Below, piece by piece: positions 45,468 to 57,214 of a stretch of 64,000 nucleotides of DNA. Under the pieces are notes generated by a model. It had not been told where the DNA came from and did no database searches. It saw nothing but the letters and a program-made list of their open reading frames with translations. Location of the stretch: assembly GCF_000835495.1 (NCBI RefSeq), contig NW_015622544.1, positions 1,888,855-1,952,854 of the forward strand, read 5' to 3'. Position 1 is the stretch's first letter, and the number at the start of each line of letters is the position of its first letter. This DNA comes from Cladophialophora immunda (Eukaryota; Ascomycota; Eurotiomycetes; Chaetothyriales; Herpotrichiellaceae). A program made the position numbers and the translations under genes.

Positions 45468-48083
45468 TCACATAACAACACACTCTCTATCCGGCTTCTC
45501 ACCTCGCATTTTACTCCTCGATATCCGACTGCGGCTCTTTTCGCTTTTATGTGTTCTAGGTGGCTGATGCTGGAATTGAAGAGTATTCGGTTTTGGAGCG
45601 TTTTGCGAACCGGTTTGCGCTCCGTGGATGTGTCCGTCTTGTGTGGCTGGCGTACTCCGCTCAGAGATTTCCGTAACATGGACCTCTGCCACGTTTTGAT
45701 TTTCCAGCGGCAAGATTTCTCGGCTTTTCCTTTTAAACTTGGACAGCGTTCGACCCAGACTGCCACTCTCACTCGCCTTGCTCTGCGTCCGTGACAGCGA
45801 TTTGGGACGCGGCGTGGTAGATGGATCCGAATTTTTGGGCACAGCCAAGGATGCTCCATTTGTGTATTCCGGGGGCGGTTCCTGGAACGAAATGACACTC
45901 GTCCTCCTGGTTTCCGTCGGCGACCGGCCTCTGGGTTCATCTAGGAGCGTGATCTCAAAACTGGGGCGACCAGACGGTGTCTGATTGTCTGTCAGAGCAG
46001 ACTCACTCGAGACCTCACTGACGGATGCATTGCGTTCGGAAACCGAGGCCAGGGGCTCCTCTCCCGCCGCTATACTCCCGGGGTCTCCCTGGATGGGAAG
46101 GATCTGGTAGAAAAGTAGGTATGGAGTTTCCTCCCTGAGAGCTTTATCAATGTCGACAACAGTGATACGTTGTGGTGCAAGATCGTCGAACCTCATCCAG
46201 GTGTTGGATGTATCGGGAAGTTGCCCATCAGAAGACCATGGCGGAGCAGTGCCTCGCACAAGAGCAATGTAGTGCCCGGAATCAACGGAATTGCCTCGGT
46301 GGCAGACGACCGACTGTAAGGAGAGTTTGAAATTGCCGTGCAGGCCACCAGCGTCCTCCATACGATCATCCTGAATGAAATGAGGCACTCCAATCTCGAC
46401 TGGAATATCCACCTGCGTATCCAACCGAATTGCTTTGCCGCTTGCAGTGAATGAATATCTCTTGAGGCAAAGTCCGAGCACGGGCCGTTTCGATGAGAAG
46501 TGAGCAGCGACTTGCGCGTCATTCATAGGCGCGTTGTCGGTATACCAGGCTGAAGCATATCAGTTTAAAGCCGCATTGGTCATGGGAGCCAGACTTACGA
46601 ATCAGGCTGAAGAATTGCCACGCCGGCATCATGACCTCTTTCCGAACGCTTCCGACGCGCGACATGGGTGCTGACTCCTTTGAGTCGATTGGAGCCAGCG
46701 ATGAATATCCACTTTCATTCCGGGCCGGTATGTAGCGCTCCTGAATAATGCTAGGTGCGCGAGTACGGTTTGCTCCTGGTCTGGTGGGAGATGCGTAGCT
46801 CGGAGACGGGGAGAGGGGGGTGATTGGTGATTGGTCACCATCCAACTCGACCGTCTCGACATGCACCGCACTTGCTTTGCGCATGGAATTTATGGTCGAC
46901 CGTCGCTCTAAGTACCTGCGGACCTCGATTCGATTGTTGAAGTAGTCCTCGAGACATTCTTCGAGAGTAATTACGGATCTTTCGCCCGTGGGGTCGGGAG
47001 GGATGGCCACCTCAAGGAGCCTTTCATTGATGAATTTGTGATCATCGTTGCTGTCCTCTTTGCCAGTGTGATAAATGTCCATTTTCAAAGTCATCAAGGG
47101 CAGTTCGAGCTTGCCCGTGATAAAGGAAAAGGCTTCCGAAGCATCTTGTTGGTGCAGCTCTGCAGCTTCCAGCCAACCGCATTCTGCCAAAGTGTCCTGC
47201 ATCACTTTTGTTATGTCTGTGGTGATCAGCTTCCCAGAGCGCAGAAGGTTAACCCAAAGGCGTAAAAGGAACGCGAGCTTATTGCGTGCTAAGTCGTTGA
47301 AGGAGTTATAGAGCATAGCTTCAAAGCTGTCGAGCCGAGAGAACATGGAAAACAGGGTCGCATCGAGGAAACACGTGACTCCCTGTCGGTTCTGTGCCCC
47401 AAGGAGCTTCGTTCTAGGATCATACGGCGTGACAATGCCTTCCGAGGCATCGGACATGGCAAGCAAGAGTCCACATGCGGCATCGACATCTCCGCTGGCG
47501 GCATTGGAGCGAAGAGCCCACAGCATTTGGGCATCCCTTAACAGCACCCCTTTGGAGTTGAGGATTCGATGGCGCAACGTCTTGATCTAACCCAGCACAT
47601 TCAGCAGAGTTGAATTTGGGGTGAGGTCCGACCATCTTACCTTGGGCTCCTCTGCTAGAGTCGCCGGGGGAACGTGGACGTCAAACAGGCCATAGAAATC
47701 GGCAGCCGAGTTTGGATCGCTCGCTTTCAGGGCCAGTTCGGGGCTGGACTGTGGAGAGATGCCAGTCAGTATGGGGTTTGACGATGGGAACAGCCAAGAA
47801 ATACAGAAGAGGCATCCCTCTCCCGGGCGGGAGTACATATGGACAGGCAGAAACGTTGGACATTCGGCATGAGTCCTGGAGGTGGCAGACGGTGCAGGAA
47901 AATGAGAAGATCTGCCGGTGCCACATTTGGAGAAGCAGGAACAAGAGAACTCACGGTCGAGAATGGCTTTCTGGCGAGCGGATGAGAGTGATGAGGCAAG
48001 TGGTGGTGGTGTTCGTGGTCACCGCGGCCCCGATTGCGCTTTCCGTCGCGTTTGGAGAGGAATCGGTTGATTCCACTGGCCAT
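45468..48083 (-). CDS. Ubiquitin carboxyl-terminal hydrolase (USP/UCH family) ending in a CaaX box
   Basis: Four exons: 48083-47955, 47748-47641, 47586-46599 and 46549-45468; 768 residues. The catalytic Cys lies in NRQGVTCFLDATLFSMF, a diverged Cys box; the His box is HRGNSVDSGHYIALVR with the final WMRFDD supplying the acidic residue. Together they indicate an active deubiquitinase of the USP class. The N-terminus is short, basic and His-rich (a HEHHHHLPHHSH cluster). After the catalytic core come about 230 low-complexity residues ending KPDRECVVM. CVVM is a CaaX prenylation motif, with Met favouring farnesylation, so the enzyme may be membrane-anchored. The catalytic region is split by a long Ser/Pro-rich insertion (residues about 300-380). 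Substrate unknown. Confidence 0.87.
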
Positions 48084-48864
48084 AGCGACGCCTGGAACTG
48101 CGCTTCTATTACGCGCAGGAATGTTGCTAGACACAGTAGAGGCAGAGTGCTGGGATCATATCGCGGCTGTCGACAGATATGTGGCCGGATTGGGCAGGCG
48201 GGCTGTTATCTGTCCTTGTCGGTCGGGAGTATTTAATGCAAGTCATGCAGGCTCGGTTTATGACAGATGCCTAGGTTATGGACGGCGGGCAATATCGCAT
48301 CTTGGGGATGGGGACGTCACAGGACGCTGGAGATTGTCTCATAAGTGCCTCTTTTCTCCTGTGCTTGGCCCGAGGGGTTTTATGAGTAAAGAAATCTCAG
48401 CTCAGCAGGTCTGGCTGCGTTTGTCCACGGTTGGGCTGGGTTTTTTTCGCCCCGCGGACGAAGGAGAGGCGAGGCGAGGCGATACGATGGTCCTACTCGG
48501 TACAGGGCGAACAAGGGCGACAAGAGGCGCTTCTGGACTGGATGGGGGCAGCCCACGTCCGCTTCCACCATCCACCATCCACCATCCTCCTCCACCAGAT
48601 TCAGGAATCAAAACGCCATCCTCGGGCCCCAATCCACCAGCAATTCCCGCCAAGATCGGAGCTTAGCCTGGACACGACCCTCCGAGTCCTGAGTGAGCTC
48701 GCTTCCTTCGAAACTGCGCTTCTCCGAAGCCAATAAGCGACGAGCCACCTTCCGTTCATAAGAGCAAAATCACTGACATCTTCCCTGACCTCGACGGCGA
48801 CAACCACCACACCTCCCCGTCCTCCGTCTGCCGCCACCTCCTCGACTTCCTTGGGCAGTTCACG
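48084..48864. other. Divergent promoter region between the ubiquitin hydrolase and NDUFA12
   Basis: About 780 bp between divergent genes. A (CCACCAT)3 tandem repeat lies at 48565-48585, within a C/T-rich stretch that continues to the NDUFA12 start. No gene recognised. Confidence 0.6.
48565..48585. repeat. Tandem repeat (CCACCAT)3
   Basis: Three exact copies of a 7-bp unit in the promoter region of the complex I subunit gene. Confidence 0.85.
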
Positions 48865-49476
48865 ATGTCCACCATCACCCGTACCCTCCGCAACCTCTGG
48901 CGGGTTGGTCTCCGCGATTACGGCCACCAGATGCAGTATATCGTACGTCACGGCCAATGCAGAAACAACCACGTTCATGGGTTCTGACTGAGTTTCAGGG
49001 TGACACAAAAGCTGGCACATTCATTGGAATGGACAGATATGGCAACAAATACTACGAGAACTTGACGGAAGAGCTTCCCTTGCGGACGCGATGGGTATGA
49101 AGCTTTTGAGGGGCGTTGTGCGGTGCAGAGACTAAGAGCTTGCAGGTCGACTACAAGGACAAGGAGCTTGATGCGAGCCAGATTGACCCGGGCTGGCATG
49201 CCTGGATGAGTTATTTGGTCGACAAGCCGCCCGTTGAAGACAAGATCATGCAGTTTGGATTGCGGCCGTGGGAGAGCAAAGAGCCCAAGATCAACTTGAC
49301 CCAGAGCAGAGGAGCTTACCGCCCATATTCTACGTATGCGAACCCTGCCATGTCCCTCCAGTTGAGATTGCAATTGACTCGAATCCAGGACCAAACCAAA
49401 GTACAGCGCATGGGATCCCGTCGCAAAACCCCGAGATGGTTCAACCCCCTTTGCGGCTCGAGACATTCGAGAGTAA
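48865..49476 (+). CDS. Mitochondrial complex I accessory subunit NDUFA12 (B17.2 family)
   Basis: Four exons: 48865-48942, 48999-49094, 49146-49333 and 49389-49476; 149 residues. After MSTITRTLRNLWRVGLRDYG the family motif GTFIGMDRYGNKYYEN appears, followed by RTRWVDYKDKELDASQIDPG, HAWMSYLVDKPP and a C-terminal YSAWDPVAKPRDG that is only in frame after the last intron is removed. NDUFA12 (Neurospora 13.4-kDa-type subunit) sits at the interface of the peripheral arm of NADH:ubiquinone oxidoreductase. The related assembly factor NDUFAF2 has the same core but usually lacks this exact FIGMDRYGNKYYEN pattern, so the structural subunit is preferred. Confidence 0.9.
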
Positions 49477-49656
49477 GGAGAGCTTACAACCAGACCCATG
49501 AGCCTGGCCGATACTACATCATCACTGTACAGATGCATACATGAGGAGTTTGCGGGGTTCTCAAATGAAAAGAAATCCATTGTCTATCCTTGTAAGACGG
49601 GGTATCTCTGGTCATGCGCCACATCATCAGCCATTTCCAACGCCTTCCTTCCCTTT

Positions 49657-51131
49657 TCATGCCTTTGTTGTCCGCCGGTATATCCTGGCAGGCCCCAGTT
49701 CCGCGCGGACTTCGTCCAGCTGTTGGAGACCGTACTTCTCATTGCCGTTCTTTCCACGTTTGCCTTTGGCCCCTTTCCGTTTCCCACCACCGGGGTTTGC
49801 TTTGTTCCAGTCCCCTAGGAATCCATCCATCATGTTGTCGAAATCCTCTCGTACAGCCCCCTCATCTGCAAAACTGGTGGTGGAGAGCTGCGACATCTTG
49901 GATCGACCCGTCATCCCCGAAGCTAATGACATTCCACCATCCATATCATCGAACTCTTCGCCCTCGTCCAGCGAATACATCTTTTCGACTTGGTCGAAGC
50001 GGGCATCCAGTAATTGCTGGCCTGAGGTCCGTGCGAGAGAGGAAGACGTCATGGAATAGGCGCTGGGGTTTGTTAAAGCTCCCTTGCGTTTCTTCTGTCG
50101 CAGGGGCGTGCCATTCAAGGTATACAATGTCGGTGCTTTATCCTGGATGGCGGAAGCAGCGATGATCGATTCTGCAGCTTTGGGCGGCGCTTTTCGTACA
50201 TTGTCCCGCTTGAATTTGGCAAAATCTCGGAGCCAGTCTCCATCTTCAGCTGCAGCTGCCTCTGCGTCCGGAGCGGGCAATTCATTCAAATGGTGTCCGT
50301 CTTCTGTCACAGGAACAGCCTGCGTTAGTTTCACTTCGGAAGGCTGCTCAGGCGCCTTTTCTGTGACATCTGACTCCCAACCCTCATCCTCGTCCTCCAC
50401 ATAATTCGCCTCGAAGTCCTCCAAGTCAAGCTCCCCGTTGCGACCGTCGTTCGTGAGGGCTGCAAAGATATCTTCTTCGTCCTTGTCATCCACATACGCA
50501 TCATCGTCCAATGCCTCCAACACCTCCCTCAGTCTCGGGTCCATGTCGGGCTGGAACCCTGCGATCTCGTCTGGTACATCCTGCTGGTTCTGATACGTTC
50601 TCGGCCTCGTCGAAGTCGAGAATGTTGAAAACAGATCACTGCCTGCCACACTTTCGCCATCATCAACCGATAATTCTCTCAGTGCATCTTCCAACTTCAT
50701 CGTCTTGGCTTTGCCTTTGCCCTTGCCCTGAGCTTTGGCAGGCACTGACTCAACAAAATGTGCCTCCCCTTCCCCTTCACCAATATCTCGTAGATGCTGC
50801 ATGTAGTCATAGCTAGTGTCGTCAAAGTAAATACCATACTGTGCGGCCTCGCCCTCATTTTCACGCATGTGCTCGAAGTCCAGATCATTTTCCAAATCGG
50901 TCAAATGTAGCCCTTCCTTAAATTCAGGTTTGTGAGAAGACGAAGCGCCAGGTCCAGAGACCTGGTAAAGTGCCCGCTCACCGGCGGCTTCATCATGGAG
51001 GGCTGGGTCGGTTTGTGGGCGGTAGAGCAATTGGAAGGTTTGTGCGTTGTTCTTGTCGCTGTGCTTTCGTCAGTCTCCACGTCCATTGTAAGAGGGGGAT
51101 GAAGCTCTTACATCCAGCGCTTTCGAGGCAT
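49657..51131 (-). CDS. Ribosome biogenesis factor LTV1
   Basis: Two exons: 51131-51112 (only 20 nt) and 51058-49657; 473 residues. Splicing creates MPRKRWIDKNNAQTFQLLYR, matching the Ltv1 N-terminus (KKWIDKKxAxTFxLVxR). The middle is highly acidic (DVPDEIAGFQPDMDPRLREV, then ALDDDAYVDDKDEEDIFAAL), a family hallmark. The C-terminus is Gly/Lys-rich and basic (KGAKGKRGKNGNEKYGL). Ltv1 escorts the pre-40S subunit out of the nucleus and is released by casein kinase 1 phosphorylation. It is divergent from LSG1, a 60S factor, with 290 bp between the start codons. Confidence 0.92.
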
Positions 51132-51421
51132 CTTCACTTTTGGAATCCCAGAGCACGAATTTGGTAAGCGAGCGTGGTTGTCTTGTGTCGGTCGACTTAT
51201 GGTGGGGTGGTAATAATGCCTGCGGAAAATTAATTTCTAAGAAATTTTGACCACAGCCAAAGCCACTGCATTATGTACATATGACGTCCCCTCCCGCACC
51301 CATTCACTTTTCCTGCAACCGACCCTCACAATACACGAGGTCTTTGCGACCTCGATTTCCACACAACTTTCCCACTCGATCCCTTCTTTCTTCCTCTGAG
51401 AAATCCCCCGTTAGTGCCAAA
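51132..51421. promoter_or_regulatory. Bidirectional promoter region shared by LTV1 and LSG1
   Basis: 290 bp separate two divergent start codons of ribosome-biogenesis genes, so control elements are necessarily shared or overlapping. The LSG1 side is C/T-rich. I do not see a canonical TATA box; specific factor sites were not identified. Confidence 0.6.
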
Positions 51422-53488
51422 ATGGTTCTCCCAAAGAGCAAGAACAGTGTGGGGCTGGGCAACAGCCTCATGAATGACCGGTTCGGACGAGGCAAAGGTA
51501 CAGATCGGAAGAAAGTGTCTCAGCAGGGAGTCGTGAGGACAGATCACACAACAGGCCAAACCTATGTAACAAATGCTGCAAAGGAAGCATCGTGGGTCAA
51601 AATGCGCAGCGTGACCGAACAAGGTGCCCTCGACGAGTTTCTTTCGACCGCGGAACTGGCTGGCACTGATTTCACTGCGGAGAAGATGAACAATGTCAAA
51701 ATCATACACTCGGACCAAAGAAATCCTTATCTGTTGAGTGCGGCGGAGGAGAGGGGTGCGAGGAGGAAACATGCTCAGAACAAGGGAAGATTAACAGTGC
51801 CCAGAAGGCCGAAATGGGACGAGTCAACGACGCCCCGTCAGTTGGACGAACAGGAAAGAGCGAGTCTGCTGGAATGGAGGCGGGGCCTTGCCGAACTTCA
51901 AGAGAATGACGACTTGCTTATGACACCTTTCGAGAGGAATATTGAAGTATGGCGACAACTGTGGCGAGTGATCGAACGATCCGATCTGGTGGTGCAGATT
52001 GTGGATGCCCGAAATCCGCTCCTATTCCGGAGCGAAGACCTAGAGAAATACGTCAAGGAAGTTGATGCGAAGAAAAGGAACCTTTTGCTGGTCAACAAGG
52101 CGGACATGATGACCGAAGAGCAAAGAAGAACATGGGCGGACTATTTCTACGAGCAAGGTATCAATTACAAGTTTTTCTCTGCCCATCTGGCTAAGGAGAT
52201 GAACGAGGGAAGAGATGCCCTGGAGGAACTCGATGCACGGCAAATCCAGCAGCAGATCGATCGCAATTTGCCGGAGAAGACAATGGTGAAGAATGTTCAA
52301 GATCTAAATTTAAAGGATGAAGAAGGAGAAGAAGAGGAATGGACTGACGAAGAGGACGACGACGAAGACTCCGAAGCTGAGGGGTCAGAACCTGAAGATG
52401 GCGAGGTTGGCTCGCTCCCCGAAAATTCAGCCTCTGCGTCGCCTGACACGCAAATCCTCACCGTCGACGAGCTCGAATCCCTCTTCCTCGAAAACATTCC
52501 CAAGGACGCCACGACCGACAGAAAAACTACAATCGGGCTAGTTGGTTATCCAAACGTCGGAAAGTCCTCCACCATCAATGCTCTCCTCGGCTCGAAAAAG
52601 GTGTCCGTCTCCTCCACGCCTGGCAAGACAAAACATTTCCAAACCATCCACCTTTCAGACCGCGTTATCCTCTGCGACTGTCCCGGGTTAGTCTTTCCAA
52701 ACTTTGCAACCACAAAGGCCGAGTTGGTCTGCAACGGCGTGTTACCGATCGATCAATTGAGAGAGTATACCGGACCTACCAGCCTCGTTGCGCAACGCAT
52801 CCCGCAAGCATTTCTTGAAAACGTGTACGGAATGAAGATTCACACACGCCCGCTCGAAGAAGGTGGAACGGGTGTACCTACGGCATCGGAAATGCTGAGA
52901 GCGTACGCTCGGGCAAGAGGATTCGCCACGACAGGACCAGGAAGTCAACCGGACGAGTCACGCGCCGCGAGGTATATTTTGAAGGACTACGTGAATGGGA
53001 AATTGCTGTATTGTCATCCTCCGCCATCGGGCGATCCGGAAACGGACGTGGAGACCTACGGGAAGGAGTTCAATGAGAAGTTGTACGACTTCGCGCACTT
53101 GCCCGCCAAGAGACAAGCCTGGCTGATCGCGCATTCTGAAGAGTCGGTACTCGCCGATGGAGAGGCGGAAACTGCGTCAACCACATCCATGCAGCGTGCA
53201 CCTGCCCCCGTGGAGAAGGGCGCCAGGGCGAAACGGCTCGACAAGGGCTTCTTCGGTCCGGGGTCCGGCAATGCAGGACACCTTACCATGCCCTTCAACC
53301 ACCAGTACACGGAACAGGGGAAGCAGCAGGTGCAGCAGAAGCAGCTGACGGGCCGCAAGGCGAAGACGATGGCGGCGCTGGAGAAGGACATTGACCCGGC
53401 GGAAATGAAGATGAACGGCAGCAAAAAGCACTTTAAGGGCGCGCGGAGGAAAGCCAGGACCGTGAGGGCCGGGGAAGAAGACGACTGA
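51422..53488 (+). CDS. Large-subunit GTPase 1 (LSG1), circularly permuted GTPase
   Basis: Single exon of 688 residues. The GTPase motifs occur in permuted order: G4 as LLLVNKADMM around residue 225, before G1 as GYPNVGKSST around residue 375, then a G3 DCPG at about 420. The preceding VVQIVDARNPLLFRSEDLEK is typical of the YlqF/Lsg1 group. A conserved acidic stretch, EEDDDEDSEAEGSEPEDGE, lies between G4 and G1. The C-terminus is basic, as expected for rRNA contact. Lsg1 is a cytoplasmic GTPase that releases the export adaptor Nmd3 from pre-60S subunits. Intronless; divergent from LTV1. Confidence 0.93.
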   Translation: MVLPKSKNSVGLGNSLMNDRFGRGKGTDRKKVSQQGVVRTDHTTGQTYVTNAAKEASWVKMRSVTEQGALDEFLSTAELAGTDFTAEKMNNVKIIHSDQRNPYLLSAAEERGARRKHAQNKGRLTVPRRPKWDESTTPRQLDEQERASLLEWRRGLAELQENDDLLMTPFERNIEVWRQLWRVIERSDLVVQIVDARNPLLFRSEDLEKYVKEVDAKKRNLLLVNKADMMTEEQRRTWADYFYEQGINYKFFSAHLAKEMNEGRDALEELDARQIQQQIDRNLPEKTMVKNVQDLNLKDEEGEEEEWTDEEDDDEDSEAEGSEPEDGEVGSLPENSASASPDTQILTVDELESLFLENIPKDATTDRKTTIGLVGYPNVGKSSTINALLGSKKVSVSSTPGKTKHFQTIHLSDRVILCDCPGLVFPNFATTKAELVCNGVLPIDQLREYTGPTSLVAQRIPQAFLENVYGMKIHTRPLEEGGTGVPTASEMLRAYARARGFATTGPGSQPDESRAARYILKDYVNGKLLYCHPPPSGDPETDVETYGKEFNEKLYDFAHLPAKRQAWLIAHSEESVLADGEAETASTTSMQRAPAPVEKGARAKRLDKGFFGPGSGNAGHLTMPFNHQYTEQGKQQVQQKQLTGRKAKTMAALEKDIDPAEMKMNGSKKHFKGARRKARTVRAGEEDD

Positions 53489-53930
53489 TTCATTGATTGA
53501 ACCGAGGCCTCGGGTAATGGATATAATGAGATTTTACGTGAGGCCAGGAGAAATGGCTTCCCTGGCGGGACTGACAAGTCTGGAAAAAATGTGACCTGTT
53601 TTCCCTACAACATGTTCGCTTGTACCGTTCGTGTCTTTCGACAGGTATTGCGTGACATGTTCGCCTGTCGCAAAGGCTGCTGCCTCCTCGCAAAGCAACG
53701 TTTCACACCCGCGTGTGTTTTCGACAAAGCTCGTCAAGCTTGATAGTTCTCCTTTCCGCTCATCGCATGTCTCCCGTTCCCCATATCATTAAATGGAGTA
53801 AGTTGTGCAATTGATCTTCCGATCCAGGATGTAGTAAAGCGCCATCCCTCGTTCCCCTGGCGATAACAATATCCCACAAAGCAGTGATTGGCGACAAAAA
53901 ATGTCAACCGTGACGTTTTTGTCCCAGCAC
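53489..53930. other. Intergenic region between convergent genes
   Basis: 3' flanks of LSG1 and the MFS transporter. No gene recognised. Confidence 0.6.
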
Positions 53931-55935
53931 TCAGGTGTGCCGCGCTCGCTTACTTGCATTCCGGAATCTCTCGCCGAACTAGAACGAGGTATTATAGGTC
54001 AACCTTCGACCACTTAACGGGTTGCTAATCAACTTTCAACAGGAAGGAGGAGGAAGGTGAGAACGTATACTTACAAAGTAAAACAGGAACGGGATCGGCA
54101 CGTACGCCAGACCTAGAAAGCCCAGCAGGCTGCTCGCCCAGTGGATTCCAAGGTTGTGGTACATGGCCGGCGCGAACAACGGGAAGGCGGCGCCGAAGGA
54201 GAAGCGCATGAACGCGGAGCCGGCCATGACGGAGGGGATTTCTGTCGGGAACGCGTCGGGGAGATAGGTCAGGACTGCGTTGACGATGATCAGGGCGCCG
54301 ACGGCGAAGAAACAGGTGCCGATGATGGGGACGATCCTTTTTATCCCTCCAAGATTAGAAAACGAAGTCGTGTGGGCATGGGGGTGTGTTGTCAACGATC
54401 AGACAGTAGTGGAAGGGCCTTACCAATGGACGTCCTTCCGGGCGCTCCAGCCGAACCAGAAGAGACAGATCGGGATGGTGGCGGCGGTGACCATCGCGGG
54501 AACGAGGCGTTGCTCAGGCTTCATGATCCGACCACCTTCGTCAAACATCCTCCGCTGCACTCCACGGTCGTACCAGATGAACGGTGGAATGCAGAAAAAC
54601 GCTCCGACGAGGAGACCGAGAAACGACAGTCCGGTTTGCCCCGGGTTGAAACCGTAGACTCCCTCGAACACCAGCGGGAACGACGTAAACCAGATGAACA
54701 ACAGGCCGAAAATTAGCGCGACCCAGGTGTGAAGGAGAAAGACGAGTGGCTCCGTAAACGTTAGGATCCAGGGGCGGATGATGGTGAGATATGCCACTTT
54801 TCGGACAGTGACGTGCTTGTAGGCGATTTCTCCTTCGCTCATGAGTTTGGTATTGCCTGTCAGACGTCGGAGTCGGTGCGCTCGGCGATACAAAATATTC
54901 TTTGCGTTGACCTCGGGCAGGAAGAAGAACAAGATGATGAGAGCAAGGCCAGAGATCCACATCAGCTCCCATATGGTCCAGCGCCAACCTTTCGACTGAG
55001 CGGCAAAGCCACCAAGAAGCGGACCAAAGATAGGACCAAAGATCTAATGTAAGTTGGAATGTCAGTCAGAGAATATCTGAAGTAGTTGTAGTACATACAG
55101 CTGCAACGCCCCAGATGCCGATCGCCAGTCCTCTCTTTCGCGGTGTGAATATCTCCGCGATGGAGGCGCCGCCAGTAGCAAGGGGAGGAGACCCTAGAAC
55201 GCCTGTAATGAACCGGAAAACAATGAGCATGGGAAGGTCGACCGACAAAGCCACGGGAATCTGGAGTAGGACGAAAGCTAGAAGTGTCCAAATGTAAATT
55301 GGCGTTCTTCCAATTGCAGGTGCCTCACTGAGCGGTGCTAGGGTCATGGGTCCTGGCCGCATACTTAGTACGGGGTCAACAAGAGCCGCCAACTCATGGC
55401 ATAAGATGGATCAAAGATGTTATCACCTAGTCCAAACCCGAGCACGAAGACTGTCAGTGGAAGTGTCGCAGGTATCTGGCCAACCCCGAAATCCTTCATG
55501 ACGTCCACAACGCCAGCAGTATAGACAGAAGATCCCACATAGACCGCAAAAGTCAAGTAGCACAGCTCAAAGGTGATTGCGCATTTGGTGAAGGCTGACC
55601 AATTGAGAGGGTTCTGCATAAATGATCAACAGGTCGCGTTCAGTGACAGGTTGCGACTATCCAGCTAAGTATCTCACCTCTGGATCGTCCGGTCCGTACC
55701 AGCCCACAATGTTCGGGTCTCGTCCTTTCTCAGCCAGTTCGCCATCGCCTGGGTTGAGAGTGCTCGCGTTCGAAGCGGGTCGTTCAGGCGACGTCTTTTC
55801 CACCGGAGTAGACGAGACATTAGCAAATTGTTCTAGGATGGCAGGGTCTTTAGTCTCCTCGTGCGGCAGCAACCTTCCCTTGGACAAGTGTCGCAGCAAG
55901 CGGCCAAAGAAGGAGTCGTGGATAAGCTGTGACAT
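53931..55935 (-). CDS. MFS transporter, DHA1 drug:H+ antiporter type (polyamine/multidrug-like)
   Basis: Six exons: 55935-55678, 55613-55427, 55352-55099, 55043-54424, 54336-54075 and 53978-53931; 542 residues. After an acidic N-terminal tail come twelve predicted membrane spans, with motifs typical of fungal DHA1 exporters: VGSSVYTAGVVDVMKDFGV, GFGLGPMTLAPLSEAPAIGR (completed by splicing, branch site TACTAAG) and IFGPIFGPLLGGFAAQSKGW at exon junctions. The terminal exon of 48 nt gives FGERFRNASKRARHT. Export of toxic or metabolic compounds is the family role; substrate unknown. An alternative upstream Met (about 27 codons earlier) exists. Exon joins were chosen by frame and by family motifs. 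Confidence 0.87.
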
Positions 55936-57214
55936 GGCTGCCCGGATGTGTAAATCACGATCAACTTGCTGGATGCAGCATATTGGACAGCTCTGGGCAG
56001 AGGCTGACACTGGCATATATATTCTGGCCGTTCAAGTTGGTGCCATCGTCATCATTTCCACTTACCGTCTTGGCCGTTGATGTTATCAGTACATCCACGC
56101 CCATAGATCTTCGACAATCGCGATGAGCGATGCACATTGCGACGAATCAACGGTCAACATCGAGCGCGGTTCCAGACACATGGCCGTTATGATGTCAGGG
56201 TCCAGAACGTGATGAATTTACACTGGTTCGTCTTTGCATTGGGCCCATGCTGTAGCCCAGCCTCGTTCCTTCGGTCGCCGAAGGGGATGGGTTGAAGATC
56301 TTTGGAGGAAACCGGCAGGTGTGAAGCATATTGTATCCTCCGCTTGAGCTAGGATATTCCTGGTTTAACGCACTCGGCTACCGTGGAGAGATGCCTGCCT
56401 ACGGTTTGATATGTATTTTGGAAGCACGGCTGAATCAATGGTGTGGAAGAAGTGGTGGAAGGACGTCGCAGAAGTGGCTCTCTTGGCCGCAAGGCTGAGG
56501 GGAACTCATGTCCTGACGTCATTGGGCCTTGCGTTTCAGCCTCGCCAATTTCTCTAGAGGTGAACAAACGAACGCAGTCAGTTCAGTAGCATCAAGCGTC
56601 CAGCTATCAGATGTCTGTGAGGCTTCGAGGACCAGCAGCCACAGACTGCCAACATCGGCCCTCTGCCCCAGTCACACGGCATTAACCTTAACACATGCTG
56701 CAGAGAGCCTGTCAGCGAATCACCACCTCTCCCGAGTCTAATGAACCTACTACGATGGGTGGACGTCAATGCGCCCCCGTCCGTGTCAGCACCGTCCTTC
56801 CTTCGTTCTCCTTAGCCACGCCTTGTCGGGACAGCCACTTCCCGGAACTCACGCAGCACGGAGAATCTAATCTATCAGGTTGAGTCTAGCTGGCACGGTT
56901 GGTGTTAATATTAGACTCTTAGTCAGCACGATATCGACCCCGACCCCGACGGCAGACGACACGGTGCCTGGCCCGCCTGAAATGCTCAGCTTGGGGGACA
57001 CATTGCGATGTTGTGACAGCTGTGCTCCTTGAGAAGCCTCCTATCACGGACCACAGATCTCCTTCTCGCGTGCCATCTTTCCTTTGTCTGCGCAGATTCG
57101 TTGGGTGCTGTCCCGACTAACTTTGGTGTGATCTGTTGTTTCGAGGCAGCCAGTCTAACCCTTGCATACCATATCTTTACTCTCTCGCGCACCCTCTCGC
57201 AGACCTCGCACGAC
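55936..57214. other. Intergenic region between the DHA1 transporter and the small membrane protein
   Basis: About 1.3 kb serving as the promoter of the transporter on the minus strand and of the small gene on the plus strand. A short GACCCC repeat lies near 56938. Open frames show no family motif. Confidence 0.55.

Noticed and set aside
56880..56950. Possible tRNA-like or small RNA fold
   Set aside because: I could not build a cloverleaf with proper T- and D-arms by eye, so no RNA gene is claimed.
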